In this document: positions 43,568 to 54,878 of the stretch, piece by piece
Numbering within the stretch: the first letter of the stretch is position 1
How the letters are laid out: every line of letters starts with the position of its first letter
NCBI GenBank assembly: GCA_963715995.1
Contig: OY970283.1
Location: forward strand, 2,728,001 to 2,792,000
Direction of reading: 5' to 3'
From: DATBDN01 sp963715995
GTDB lineage: Bacteria > Actinomycetota > Thermoleophilia > Solirubrobacterales > Thermoleophilaceae
Length of the DNA stretch: 64,000 nucleotides
Translations under genes and position numbers: made by a program
The notes under the pieces: generated by a model
The model's database searches: none
The model's input: the letters and a program-made list of their open reading frames with translations, nothing else
Told to the model about the DNA's origin: nothing

Positions 43568-44406
43568 CAGTTGGGGTGCCCCTCGTCGCCGATGCCGAGC
43601 TCGCCGCGCAGGCGCACCGCGAACTCGTTCGTCGACTCGTCGTGCTGGTACATGCCGGCGAGCTGGTCGCGGATCAGGCGGCCCTGGTTCAGCTCGATCA
43701 CGCGGCGGCGCATCTTGTCGACCATCTCGCGGTCGTGGGTGGCCACGACGACCGTGGTGCCCGTGCGGTTGATGCGGTAGATCAGCTGCATGATCCCGAT
43801 CGATGTCTCGGGGTCCAGGTTGCCGGTCGGCTCGTCGGCCAGCAGCAGCGGCGGGTGGTTCACAAACGCGCGCGCGATCAAGACGCGCTGCTGCTCGCCG
43901 CCGGAAAGCTCGTCCGGGAAGTTGTGCAGCTTCGTCGAGAGGCCGACCAGGCGCAGGATGTCAGGCACCTTGCGGCGGATCGACTCGCGGCTCTCGCCGA
44001 TGACCTCGAGCGCGTAGGCGACGTTCGCGTAGACGGTGCGGTTGGGCAGCAGCTTGAAGTCCTGGAAGATCACGCCGATGTTGCGGCGCAGGTAGGGCAG
44101 CTGCTTCGGGCTGACGTCGCCGAGCGCGCGGCCGGCCACGCTGACGGTGCCCGAGGTGGCCTCGAGCTCCTTCATGAGCAGGCGGATGCAGGTGGACTTG
44201 CCGCAGCCGGTGGGGCCGACGAGGAACACGAACTCGCCGCGGCCGATCCGCATCGACACGTGCTCGAGTCCCGCGTGGCCGCCGTCGTAGACCTTGGAGA
44301 CGTCCGTGAACTGCACCACGGGAACGCCGCCGCCGGCCACCGGCGGGCGGGCAGCCTTTTTCGCAAGCGCAGCCTGAGCTGCGGCCTTGGCGTCAGTCGT
44401 CGCCAT
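43567..44406 (-). CDS. ftsE: Cell division ATP-binding protein FtsE
   Basis: This 279-residue ABC ATPase has Walker A GPTGCGKST (64-72), signature LSGGEQQR, Walker B LLLADEP and H-loop His in VATHDRE. It has an Ala/Lys-rich N-terminal extension of about 28 residues and a C-terminal extension (RLRGELGIGDEG), making it longer than the usual 220-230 residues. It should work with FtsX. The ATG begins 3 bp after the stop codon of the RibD-like gene, so both belong to one operon. Confidence 0.94.
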   Translation of the reverse strand: MATTDAKAAAQAALAKKAARPPVAGGGVPVVQFTDVSKVYDGGHAGLEHVSMRIGRGEFVFLVGPTGCGKSTCIRLLMKELEATSGTVSVAGRALGDVSPKQLPYLRRNIGVIFQDFKLLPNRTVYANVAYALEVIGESRESIRRKVPDILRLVGLSTKLHNFPDELSGGEQQRVLIARAFVNHPPLLLADEPTGNLDPETSIGIMQLIYRINRTGTTVVVATHDREMVDKMRRRVIELNQGRLIRDQLAGMYQHDESTNEFAVRLRGELGIGDEGHPN

Positions 44407-44409
44407 GGC

Positions 44410-45117
44410 CTAATTCTTAGCGGGCCGAGTCCTTCCTTCCGCAAGGTTTCCTGCATAGCGGAGGAAAAGGTGGCTGTCCGCCTCGTGAATCGAGATCAGC
44501 TCGAGTCCCACGGGGACGGGCAGAGCGGCGCCCTCGACGATCGTCAGGGCCTCCCCCGCGCCCGCGATCGCCGGCGCGATCGTGAGGAAAAGCTCGTCCA
44601 CCAGGCCGTTAGCGAACAGCGTTCGGTTGAGCGTCGGGCCGCCCTCGCAGAGCAGCGAGCGGATGCCCTCGGCGCGCAGGTCGGCGAGGCCCGTCTGGAG
44701 GTCGCCGATCAGCCGCACGGAGTCTGGGGCGTCTACCAGCAGCGGCAGGTCGTCGGGCAGGATGCCGCTGTGGGTCGCGATCGCGACGACCGCGTCCGCG
44801 CGCATGCCCTGGCGCTCGCGCTTGGCCTGGAGCTCCGCATTCTTCGTGACCTTGCCGTAGCGCTCGATGCGCACAGTCCCTGCGCCCACCAGGATGCCGT
44901 CGGCCGCCGCTCGCAGGTGGTGGAAGAGCTCGCGATCGGCTGGCGAGCTGATGGCCGCGGTGCGGCCGGCCAGGGTGGCCTTGCCATCAGCCGAGCTGAC
45001 CATGTTGAGGGCGATGTACGGACGCTCGGCCGGAGCGCGCTCGCCGAACCCGAGACCGGTGGTCGCCTCGTCGACGGTGACCGTCGCCGGGTCCGGGAAG
45101 AGGCGCCGCAGCTGCAC
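44410..45117 (-). CDS. RibD C-terminal-type pyrimidine reductase family protein
   Basis: This 235-residue dihydrofolate-reductase-fold protein resembles the reductase half of RibD: RPYIALNMVSSADGKATLAGR, FHHLRAAADGILVGAGTVR and LCEGGPTLNRTLFANGLVDELFL bind NADPH and the ribityl substrate. No deaminase domain is attached, so it may reduce the riboflavin intermediate or a similar compound. GTG at 45117 is set by a TACGCT hexamer 7 nt upstream. The longer frame upstream lies antisense inside other genes and is not coding. It leads the ftsEX-ctpA-rnr-smpB operon. Confidence 0.85.
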   Translation of the reverse strand: MQLRRLFPDPATVTVDEATTGLGFGERAPAERPYIALNMVSSADGKATLAGRTAAISSPADRELFHHLRAAADGILVGAGTVRIERYGKVTKNAELQAKRERQGMRADAVVAIATHSGILPDDLPLLVDAPDSVRLIGDLQTGLADLRAEGIRSLLCEGGPTLNRTLFANGLVDELFLTIAPAIAGAGEALTIVEGAALPVPVGLELISIHEADSHLFLRYAGNLAEGRTRPAKN

Positions 45118-45124
45118 TGCGGTC

Positions 45125-45130
45125 AGCGTA
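45125..45130 (-). promoter_or_regulatory. Predicted -10 element TACGCT of the ribD-like/ftsEX operon
   Basis: On the minus strand TACGCT is followed by 7 nt and GTG at 45117. It lies just after the preceding stop codon. Confidence 0.5.
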
Positions 45131-45131
45131 G

Positions 45132-45860
45132 TCAGGTGGCGAGCAGTGCCGTCTCGGCGCGGCGTGAGAGGTTCACGCTCGCGGCGAAGGCGTAGACCAG
45201 GAAGATGACGAACCAGAGGACGCCCGCCCAGCCGAAGACACCGTCGTCCTGTGCCGGCGACAGCACCAGCACGGCCTGGAAGAAGCCAAGCACGGCGCCC
45301 GCCATCGCGAGAACGCCGAGCCACGCGGGCAGGATCTGGGTCACGCGGATGATGAAGAACGACGACAGCAGGAACACGCTCAGCAGGAGCGCCGCCCAGG
45401 CGAGCCCGTAGGTGTGCATCAGGTCCAGAGCGCGGATGACCCCGGGCGCCACGCTGCCGTTGACCTCGATCGCCGTGAGCTGCGCGATCCCGGCCGCGGC
45501 GGCCACGCTCGTGCCGGCGATGCCGCCCGCGAACGCGATCGGCGCCGCTCGTACGAAGCCGCGCGCCCCGCGCTCGGCGCCCTCGTAGAGCCAGCGCAGG
45601 AAGCCGAAGAACCAGACCAGCCAGAAGGTGGAGAACATCGCAAGCAGCAGCGAGAGCTGGAGCCGCGACTGGTGCTCGTCGTAATAGCTGACGAATTTCG
45701 CCGGCGAGTCGTCGAAGGTGGGATGACCGAGGTCGAGCAGGTATGCGACGGCGATCAGGATGACGAACGCGGCGCCGCTGAGCGCGGACAGCATGTGTGA
45801 GCGCTGCGACGGAAAGCCGCGGACCGCTGAAAGCCGTTCTTCGGACGCCATTGCGGGCAC
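45132..45860 (-). CDS. Six-helix membrane protein, function unknown
   Basis: This protein of about 240 residues has about six membrane helices (for example MLSALSGAAFVILIAVAYLL, LLLAMFSTFWLVWFFGFL, GLAWAALLLSVFLLSSFFII). The layout resembles DUF4386-type or other small integral membrane proteins, but no motif settles the family. GTG at 45860 and ATG at 45851 are both possible starts. It sits between nadA and the ribD-like gene on the same strand without overlap. Confidence 0.65.
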   Translation of the reverse strand: MPAMASEERLSAVRGFPSQRSHMLSALSGAAFVILIAVAYLLDLGHPTFDDSPAKFVSYYDEHQSRLQLSLLLAMFSTFWLVWFFGFLRWLYEGAERGARGFVRAAPIAFAGGIAGTSVAAAAGIAQLTAIEVNGSVAPGVIRALDLMHTYGLAWAALLLSVFLLSSFFIIRVTQILPAWLGVLAMAGAVLGFFQAVLVLSPAQDDGVFGWAGVLWFVIFLVYAFAASVNLSRRAETALLAT

Positions 45861-45890
45861 TTTCGCCGGGGAGCCGGCTATCCCTTCCGC

Positions 45891-46877
45891 TCAGGGATTG
45901 ACGGCGACCATGCGCTCGATCGGCACGAGCGCCCGCTCCGCGATCGCCGGATCGACGGTCACGCGCTGGTCGGCGCGCATGTCGCGCAGGCAGTCGCGCA
46001 GCTTCGGCAGCGTGATCATCTTCATGTACTGACAGACGGCCTTCTCGTTGGCTGCCACGAACGTCTTGTCGGGGTGAGCCTTCTCGAGCGGGTAGAGCAT
46101 GCCGGTCTCGGTTGCGACGATGAACTCGTCCTTGTCGGACTCGTCCACGTGCTTGATCATGCCGCCGGTGGAGAGCATGTAGGTGTTGTCGGCGTCGATG
46201 TCGCCGCAGGCCGCGTACTCCATGACCGACGTGGAGCAGCCGCACTCGGGGTGGATCAGCAAGTCGGAGCCCGGATGCTGGTCCCAGGTGTTCTTGATGT
46301 CCATCGGGCGGATGCCCGCGTGCACGTGGCACTCCCCCATCCACACGTGCATGCGCTTGCCGGTCATGCGCTCCACGTAGGAGCCCAGGAACATGTCGGG
46401 GCCGAAGAGGATCTCGGTGTGCTCGCCATGGGTCTTGTAAATGTGCTTGACGACCTCGACGGCATTGCTGGAGGTGACGCAGTAGTCGGTCTCGGCCTTG
46501 ACCTCGGCCGTGGTGTTCACGTACATCACGACCACAGCCCCGGGGTGCTCGGCCTTCCACTCGCGCAGCTGCTCGGCGGTGATGCTGTCGGCGAGCGAGC
46601 AGCCGGCGTCGGCGTCCGGGATGTAGACGGGCGTCTGCGGGCTCAGGATGGCCGCCGTCTCCGCCATGAAGTGGACGCCGCAGAACACGATCGCGTCAGC
46701 GTCGGCGGCCGCCGCCTGGCGGCTCAGGCCCAGGCTGTCGCCTGTGTAGTCGGCCACGTCCTGGATCTCGGGCACCTGGTAGTTGTGCGCCAGGATGACC
46801 GCGTTCTTCTCCTCCGCGAGCGCGCGGACTTCGCGCTTGAGCGCGGGTACGTTCTCGAGTTGCAGAAGTGGCTGCAT
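45891..46877 (-). CDS. nadA: Quinolinate synthase
   Basis: This 328-residue 4Fe-4S enzyme condenses iminoaspartate and dihydroxyacetone phosphate to quinolinate in NAD synthesis. AVILAHNYQVPEIQDVADYTGDS, VFCGVHFMAETAAIL, IHPECGCSTSVMEYA and a late CQYMKM region provide the conserved cysteines. The ATG at 46877 has a purine-rich ribosome-binding site. nadC follows upstream on the same strand; an L-aspartate oxidase gene is not in the window, so the iminoaspartate source is elsewhere. Confidence 0.96.
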   Translation of the reverse strand: MQPLLQLENVPALKREVRALAEEKNAVILAHNYQVPEIQDVADYTGDSLGLSRQAAAADADAIVFCGVHFMAETAAILSPQTPVYIPDADAGCSLADSITAEQLREWKAEHPGAVVVMYVNTTAEVKAETDYCVTSSNAVEVVKHIYKTHGEHTEILFGPDMFLGSYVERMTGKRMHVWMGECHVHAGIRPMDIKNTWDQHPGSDLLIHPECGCSTSVMEYAACGDIDADNTYMLSTGGMIKHVDESDKDEFIVATETGMLYPLEKAHPDKTFVAANEKAVCQYMKMITLPKLRDCLRDMRADQRVTVDPAIAERALVPIERMVAVNP

Positions 46878-46958
46878 GCCTTACAGGCCGCCTTTCGACT
46901 CTTATGTTCCGGCATACCGGGGTGCGGATGGCCGGAATGAAGCCCTTGCGAGCTGGGA

Positions 46959-47774
46959 TTAATTGTAGAGCAGCAGGCTCAGGTCGATGGCCCGCGCGCT
47001 GTGTGTGAGAGCTCCGACTGAGATGTAGTCGACGCCGGTTTCGGCGGTTGCCCGGATGGTGTCGAGCGTGATGCCGCCGGACGCTTCGACGGTGGCTCTC
47101 TGCTTGCTCCGTTCGACCGTTTCGCGCAGGTCGGCTCCGGACATGTTGTCGGCCAGCAGGTGCGTGGCTCCTGCCTCCAGTGCCTCGTCGACCTCTTGGA
47201 GGCTTGCGCACTCGACCACGATCATCATGGCCTTCGGCGCTCCATCCACGGCAAGTTTTGTCGCCTTGCCGACGCCGCCGGCCATCTTCGAGTGGTTCTC
47301 CTTGATGAGGATCGCGTCGTCGAGGCCGAAGCGGTGGTTGTAGCCGCCGCCCGTGAGGACCGCCTTCTTCTCGAGCTCGCGCAGCAGCGGCGTGGTCTTG
47401 CGCGTGTCGAGAATGCGCGCGCCGGTGCCCTCGATCGCCTGCACGTAGCGGGCGGTCAGGGTCGCGACGCCTGAGAGCCGACCCAGGAAGTTCAGCGCAA
47501 CCCGCTCGCCCGCCAGGATCGAGCGAGCGTTGCCCTCGACAGCGAATACGGGGCCCGGCTCCTGCCACTGGCCCTCGCTCGTGAGCGCCATGAACCGCAG
47601 CGAGCGATCGACCTCGCGGAAGACGGCCTCGGCCACCTCGAGCCCCGCGATCACCGCTGGCTCCTTGAGGTCCACGCGCGCCCGGGCGTCGGCGTCCCGC
47701 GGAACCGTCAGCTTCGAGGTGGCATCGCCCTTGCCGACGTCCTCGGCGAGGGCCTGCTTGACGAGATCCCGCAT
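46959..47774 (-). CDS. nadC: Nicotinate-nucleotide pyrophosphorylase (carboxylating)
   Basis: This 271-residue enzyme converts quinolinate and PRPP to nicotinate mononucleotide. GDATSKLTVP, LNFLGRLSGVATLTARYV, ILDTRKTTPLLRELEKKAV and GGYNHRFGLDDAILIKENH are the family blocks with the PRPP- and quinolinate-binding Arg, Lys and His. ASGGITLDTIRATAETGVDYISVGALTHS closes the barrel. It precedes nadA by 81 bp on the same strand and probably shares its transcript. Confidence 0.96.
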   Translation of the reverse strand: MRDLVKQALAEDVGKGDATSKLTVPRDADARARVDLKEPAVIAGLEVAEAVFREVDRSLRFMALTSEGQWQEPGPVFAVEGNARSILAGERVALNFLGRLSGVATLTARYVQAIEGTGARILDTRKTTPLLRELEKKAVLTGGGYNHRFGLDDAILIKENHSKMAGGVGKATKLAVDGAPKAMMIVVECASLQEVDEALEAGATHLLADNMSGADLRETVERSKQRATVEASGGITLDTIRATAETGVDYISVGALTHSARAIDLSLLLYN

Positions 47775-47872
47775 GAGGCCGAGAGGCTAGTGCGGCGGGG
47801 CTTGCTGTCGGCGGCCGAGCCGACGGCGCGGCGGCGTAGTGGGCTGCGGGGGGCGAATCACTGATCGTTGGG

Positions 47873-47878
47873 GACTTT
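47873..47878 (+). promoter_or_regulatory. Predicted -10 element GACTTT
   Basis: GACTTT is followed by 8 nt and ATG at 47887, which favours this start over the in-frame GTG at 47839. Nothing else is seen in the 112 bp between nadC and this gene. Confidence 0.4.
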
Positions 47879-47886
47879 TGGGTGCT

Positions 47887-48813
47887 ATGGCACCTAAAAC
47901 TCCCCAAGGATCGGGGCCGCGGGCAATCGCAGCGCGCCAGAACGGCGTGATCGACCGCGGTCAGATGATTGATGCGGGCTATTCGACCGAGGCGATCAAG
48001 CACCGGATTCGGCGAGGGCGGCTATTTCGGATCTACCAGGGCGTCTACGCGGTTGGGCGACGGGAGCTCAGCCAGGAGGGTGAGTGGCAGGCTGCGCTTC
48101 TGGCGTGCGGGCCGACCGCAGCGCTGAGCCACGACAGCGCTGGGCAACTCTGGGGAATCGCCAAGGGACCGCCGACCCCGATCCATGTCTCGGTCCTTGT
48201 CGACTGTCGTTCCCGCGAAGGCATCAGAACCCATCGCAGAACCGAGCTGAGAACCACGACCCGCAAAGGCTTGCGGACGACCACGCCGGCGCAGACCCTC
48301 GTGGACCTGGCCGCCTGCTGGCCGCGCGATCCGATCGAGCAGGCGATTGGTGAGGCGCAGCTGCGTCGACTGATCTCGCTGAAGCAGCTGCGGAAAGCGG
48401 GCGCCGATGGCGGCAAGCCAGGCGCGAAGCTCAGGGCGATCATCGAGGACGTCACCTTCCGCGTGACTCAGTCCGAGCTGGAGCGCGAGTTCCTGCGGCT
48501 CCTGAAAAGCGCGCGCCTACCGTTCCCGGAAACGCAGCGGCGCTTCGGAAAGCACCGCGTGGACTTCCACTGGCCTGACCTGGGGCTGGTGATCGAAGCC
48601 GACGGCGGCAACTTCCACCGCACAGCACGCCAGCAGCAGTATGACCGCGAGCGCGATCAGGCGCACATCCGCGCCGGCCGCACACCGATGCGAGTCACGC
48701 ACGGGCAGGTGTTCAACGTAAAGGACGAGATCACGGCACTCCTGGCCGACGTAGTTCGCCGGCTGGGCGCAACCGGCGACGCAGAGCGGCAACGCACTCG
48801 CAGGTTGCTGTAG
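47887..48813 (+). CDS. AbiEi-type winged-helix plus DUF559 nuclease-like fusion protein
   Basis: This 308-residue protein starts with an AbiEi_4-like winged-helix region (about residues 12-60: AARQNGVIDRGQMIDAGYSTEAI, then GRLFRIYQGVYAVG). The middle resembles AbiEi-associated domains. The C-terminal DUF559/Vsr-like region (about 195-290) has Glu199, Asp226 in RVDFHWP, and Glu237 and Asp239 in VIEADGG, a PD-(D/E)xK-like set. The family is common in Actinobacteria without a defined role. No AbiEii toxin gene lies beside it, which argues against a classical toxin-antitoxin pair. Confidence 0.8.
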   Translation: MAPKTPQGSGPRAIAARQNGVIDRGQMIDAGYSTEAIKHRIRRGRLFRIYQGVYAVGRRELSQEGEWQAALLACGPTAALSHDSAGQLWGIAKGPPTPIHVSVLVDCRSREGIRTHRRTELRTTTRKGLRTTTPAQTLVDLAACWPRDPIEQAIGEAQLRRLISLKQLRKAGADGGKPGAKLRAIIEDVTFRVTQSELEREFLRLLKSARLPFPETQRRFGKHRVDFHWPDLGLVIEADGGNFHRTARQQQYDRERDQAHIRAGRTPMRVTHGQVFNVKDEITALLADVVRRLGATGDAERQRTRRLL

Positions 48814-49983
48814 TTGAACGCCGTGACCAGGATCTCGATTGAGCACGCACGGCGCCTCGCTCTCCACGCGCAGGGGCTTGCTCTTCCGCCTGAGCCTGGC
48901 CTGTCGGTGGCTGACGTGGTCAAGCGGATTGGCTGCCTCCAGCTCGATCCGGTGGCGCCCGTTGCGCGTTCGCCGTTGCTCGTGCTGAACGCGCGCATGC
49001 GCGGCGGCGCCACCGAGAAGGCGCTGGACCGCGCTGCCTACAAACAGCGCGAGCTGTTCGACTACTGGGCGCACGAGGCCTCGCTCTGTCACATCGACGA
49101 CCTGGCGCTCCACCGCTGGCAGATGAAGCACTGGCTGGGACCCCGCTACTGGCACTGGTCGCAGTTCCTCGACCAGAACCGCGGCTTCGCGGACGACCTC
49201 GTCGACGAGCTGCGTGAGCGCGGGCCGCTGCGTGCCAAGGACATCGAGGAGCAAGACGTAACGCACTGGAAGCACGGCTACTGGACGCCCGAGATCAACT
49301 GGAACCAGACGATCTCCCGCCTGCTGCAGATCCTCTGGCTGACGGGGCGCATCGGCGTCCACTCCCGCGAGGGGCTCACGCGCAGATGGCACGTGCTCGG
49401 CGAATGCCTGCCCCCAGGCGCCCTCGAGAGCACCGAGGATCTGGACGATGCCGAGCTCACGAGGCGAGCGCTCCGGCGCGCACTCGGCATGCTCGGCGTT
49501 GCCAAGGCGACCCACATCAAGCGCCACTTCACCCGCCGCCGCTACCCGCAACTCGAGACCGAGCTCACCAAGAACCCGGAGATCATCGCGCTCGAGGTCG
49601 AAGGCACGAAGGGCACCTGGTACGCCCTGGCCCAGTCGCTCGAAGCGGACCTGGAGCCCGGCCGGCGGACGATCGCCCTCTCCCCCTTCGACAACCTCAT
49701 CGCCGACCGGGAACGGACTGTCGAGCTGTTCGGCTTCGACCATCGACTAGAGATCTACGTGCCGCCCGCGAAGCGCGTCTGGGGCTACTACGTGCTACCG
49801 ATCCTGCACGGCGAGCGCTTCATCGCGCGCGCCGACCTGAAGGTGGAGGACGGCCGCATGAACATCCTGAGCCTGCACGAGGAGCCCGGGCGCAGGGCGC
49901 CCGTGGCGGTCGGCAAGGCGCTCGCGCAGCTAGCTCGCTGGCGTGGCGCGGCGTTCGAGCTCGGCGCGCACGAAACGGTCTAG
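48814..49983 (+). CDS. YcaQ/AlkZ-like DNA glycosylase (winged-helix family)
   Basis: This protein of about 389 residues belongs to the HTH_42 family of interstrand-crosslink and alkyl-base DNA glycosylases. The catalytic motif is QLD in RIGCLQLDPVAPVARS (Gln43, Asp45 counted from TTG), the Q-x-D form of YcaQ-like enzymes rather than the QxQ of Streptomyces AlkZ. RSPLLVLNARMRGG and DYWAHEASL are other blocks. TTG at 48814 directly follows the previous stop codon; GTG at 48823 is an alternative. The 3' end overlaps the convergent prfB by 54 bases. Confidence 0.85.
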   Translation: MNAVTRISIEHARRLALHAQGLALPPEPGLSVADVVKRIGCLQLDPVAPVARSPLLVLNARMRGGATEKALDRAAYKQRELFDYWAHEASLCHIDDLALHRWQMKHWLGPRYWHWSQFLDQNRGFADDLVDELRERGPLRAKDIEEQDVTHWKHGYWTPEINWNQTISRLLQILWLTGRIGVHSREGLTRRWHVLGECLPPGALESTEDLDDAELTRRALRRALGMLGVAKATHIKRHFTRRRYPQLETELTKNPEIIALEVEGTKGTWYALAQSLEADLEPGRRTIALSPFDNLIADRERTVELFGFDHRLEIYVPPAKRVWGYYVLPILHGERFIARADLKVEDGRMNILSLHEEPGRRAPVAVGKALAQLARWRGAAFELGAHETV

Positions 49984-51034
49984 GTCGCCGTCCAGCACGC
50001 GCTGGACGTCTCCCATCTCCTCACCCGTGCGGTGGTCCTTGACCATCGTGTACGGATGCAGGACGTAGGAGCGGATCTGGTTGCCCCACTCCGCCGACTG
50101 CGCCTCGCCGCGCTCGCGCGCGAGCTCCTCCTGGCGCTTGCGCTCCTCCAACTCGAGCAGCTTCGAGCGCAGCATCGCCATCGCGGTCGCCTTGTTCGAC
50201 GACTGCGAGCGCTCGTTCTGGCACTGGACGACGACGCCGGTCGGCTTGTGGGTGATGCGCACCGCGCTGTCGGTCTTGTTGACGTGCTGGCCGCCGGCGC
50301 CGGACGCGCGATAGGTGTCGATCTGAAGATCATCGTCGTCGATCTCGATGTCCGAGACCTCGTCGACCAGCGGCGTGACCTCCACGCCCGCGAACGCCGT
50401 GTGGCGGCGCGCCTGCGAGTCGAACGGCGAGATGCGCACGAGCCGGTGGACGCCCTTCTCGGCCGAGAAGAGGCCGTAGGCGTTCTCGCCGCGCGCGATG
50501 AAGGTGGCCGACTTGATGCCAGCCTCCTCCCCCTCGCTCGCCTCGACCATCTCGACCTTGAAGCCGCGCTGCTCGGCGTAGCGCAGCAGCATCCGCAGCA
50601 GCATCTCGGCCCAGTCCTGCGAGTCGGTGCCGCCGGCGCCCGAGTTGACGGTGACGATCGCGTCGCCCGCGTCGTAGTCGCCCGAGAACAGCCGCTCCAG
50701 CTCGAGGTCGGCCAGCCGCGCGGAAACGCTCGCGTACTGGTCGCGCAGCTCCGCGGCCATCGACTCGTCCTCGGCGGCCAGCTCCTCGAGTGTCTCGAGG
50801 TCGCCGATGTCGGATTCGAGCTGGCGGTAGCCGTCGAGCTTGCGCTGGGTGCGCGAGTGCTCCGCCGACACCTTCGCCGCCTGCTCCTGGTCGTCCCAGA
50901 AGCCAGGCTCGCCCATCTGCTTCTCGAGCGCGCCGACGCGCTCGCTCAGCGAAGCTGGGTCAAAGGTAGTCCGCGAGCAGCTTCAGCTGGCCGCGGAGCG
51001 ACTCGAGGTCGAAGTCGGTCGCGTCGGTGGACAT
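49930..51034 (-). CDS. prfB: Peptide chain release factor 2, expressed by programmed +1 frameshift
   Basis: The zero frame starts at ATG 51034 (MSTDATDFDLESLRG...) and meets an in-frame TGA at 50962-50960 after codon 24. Slipping +1 at CTTTGAC continues as DPASLSERVGALEKQ into the main frame, giving about 367 residues, the usual RF2 length. SPF (residues 202-204) is the RF2 stop-codon recognition motif and GAGGQ ends at 249. RF2 reads UGA and UAA. The gene lies between secA and ftsE in the conserved order, with other genes inserted. Confidence 0.95.
50959..50965 (-). other. Programmed +1 ribosomal frameshift site of prfB
   Basis: The minus strand reads CTTTGAC, the canonical RF2 site: Leu codon, poor-context TGA stop codon, then C. 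A strong internal Shine-Dalgarno sequence just upstream, as in E. coli, is not evident here. Confidence 0.9.
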
Positions 51035-51059
51035 GCTCCGAGGCTAGCGGGCACGTGCG

Positions 51060-51065
51060 TAGGAT
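51060..51065 (+). promoter_or_regulatory. Predicted -10 element TAGGAT
   Basis: TAGGAT is followed by 8 nt and ATG at 51074, and lies 26 bp from the divergent prfB start codon. Confidence 0.5.
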
Positions 51066-51073
51066 CGATCGCG

Positions 51074-51394
51074 ATGGCCGACACGCTGCGCCCTCTCTTC
51101 GACCACGTGGTGATCAAGGAGCTCGACCCCGAGCGCATGCGCAAGTCCGGCCTGCTGGTGCCGCAGGGCACGCACGACCTGCCGCCCAACGAGGGCATCG
51201 TGCTGGCGGTTGGCGAGGGGCCCCCCGACCTGCCCGAGTTCAAGATGCCGGTGGCGCCCGGCGACCACGTGGTCTTCCCGCGCTCGGCGGGAGTGTGGGT
51301 GGAGGTCGACGACGAGCGCCTGCTGGTGTGCCGTGTGCGCGAGCTACTCGGGATCATCGAAGAGGTCGACGCGCTCGTTCCAGAACGCGACTAG
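51074..51394 (+). CDS. GroES-like co-chaperonin
   Basis: This 106-residue protein has the GroES fold pattern: LRPLFDHVVIKELDPERMRKSGLLVP, a mobile-loop region, GIVLAVGEG and VAPGDHVVFPRSAGVWVEVDDERLLVCRVRELLGII. No GroEL gene is nearby, so it is either a stand-alone second co-chaperonin or pairs with a distant GroEL. Divergent from prfB, and its 3' end overlaps the DUF427 gene by 51 bases. Confidence 0.85.
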   Translation: MADTLRPLFDHVVIKELDPERMRKSGLLVPQGTHDLPPNEGIVLAVGEGPPDLPEFKMPVAPGDHVVFPRSAGVWVEVDDERLLVCRVRELLGIIEEVDALVPERD

Positions 51395-51967
51395 ACCCTT
51401 GATGGCCTCGACCCCGGGCAGCGGCTCGGGGTAGTACCAGGCCACGTCCTTGTTGCCACCGACCGAGTAGTAGGACGCGACGCCCTTGTAGGGGCAGACC
51501 GAGTGCCGGTCGCTGTCCTCGATCGGGGCGACGATGTCCTCGCGCGGCAGGTAGTAGCGGATCGGCAGGCCGGTCTCGTAGAGCAGCACCGGACGCCGGG
51601 ACTCGGCGAGCAGCTCGCCGTGCTTCTCCACGCGGATGTGGCGTGAGCTCTGCCGCGTGTCGATGCGGGCGAACGGGTCGCGTGCGTGGCCGAGCATGAC
51701 CTCGTCCTCTTCGAGCCACTTGTCGGCAGCCTCGAACGGAACCAGCACGAGGCCGGCGAGATCGGGGTCGTCGAAGCGCTCGCCGTCGAGGCCGTTGACG
51801 TCCTCCTCGTGGAACACATAGCGCGGCACCTTCTTGCCCTCGGGCCACACGACGACCGGGCGGCGCGTGTCGATCACGAGCTCGTCGCCCTTGTAGGCGC
51901 GGATCCAGCGCTCGCTCGGCTCGTAGCGCAGGCCCGTGCTCCAGACCTCGCTCATGCGGATCGCCAT
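51344..51967 (-). CDS. Double DUF427 domain protein
   Basis: This 207-residue protein contains two related DUF427 units, one at about residues 15-95 (RWIRAYKGDELVIDTRRPVVVWPEGK) and one at about 105-195 (RHIRVEKHGELLAESRRPVLLYETG). Each ends in a beta-rich block (CPYKGVASYYSV in the second). The function of the family is unknown. Its ATG follows the secA stop codon with no gap, so the two are co-transcribed. The tail overlaps the convergent groES-like gene. Confidence 0.85.
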   Translation of the reverse strand: MAIRMSEVWSTGLRYEPSERWIRAYKGDELVIDTRRPVVVWPEGKKVPRYVFHEEDVNGLDGERFDDPDLAGLVLVPFEAADKWLEEDEVMLGHARDPFARIDTRQSSRHIRVEKHGELLAESRRPVLLYETGLPIRYYLPREDIVAPIEDSDRHSVCPYKGVASYYSVGGNKDVAWYYPEPLPGVEAIKGLVAFWNERVDLFDDPE

Positions 51968-54820
<2,853 letters not shown>

Positions 54821-54827
54821 ACATACG

Positions 54828-54833
54828 AGGGTA
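54828..54833 (-). promoter_or_regulatory. Predicted -10 element TACCCT of secA
   Basis: On the minus strand TACCCT is followed by 7 nt and the secA ATG at 54820. No Shine-Dalgarno sequence lies between. Confidence 0.5.
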
Positions 54834-54878
54834 CCAACGGGGTTGCGGGCTTCCAGAAGCTGTGGGAGGGTCTGCGTC

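Noticed and set aside
45118..46560. Upstream extension of the RibD-like frame
   Set aside because: It lies on the same strand but in another frame of nadA and the membrane protein gene, is Arg-rich, and has no similarity to the family.
47887..48813. AbiE toxin-antitoxin system
   Set aside because: No AbiEii nucleotidyltransferase toxin gene is adjacent; the next gene is a YcaQ-type glycosylase.
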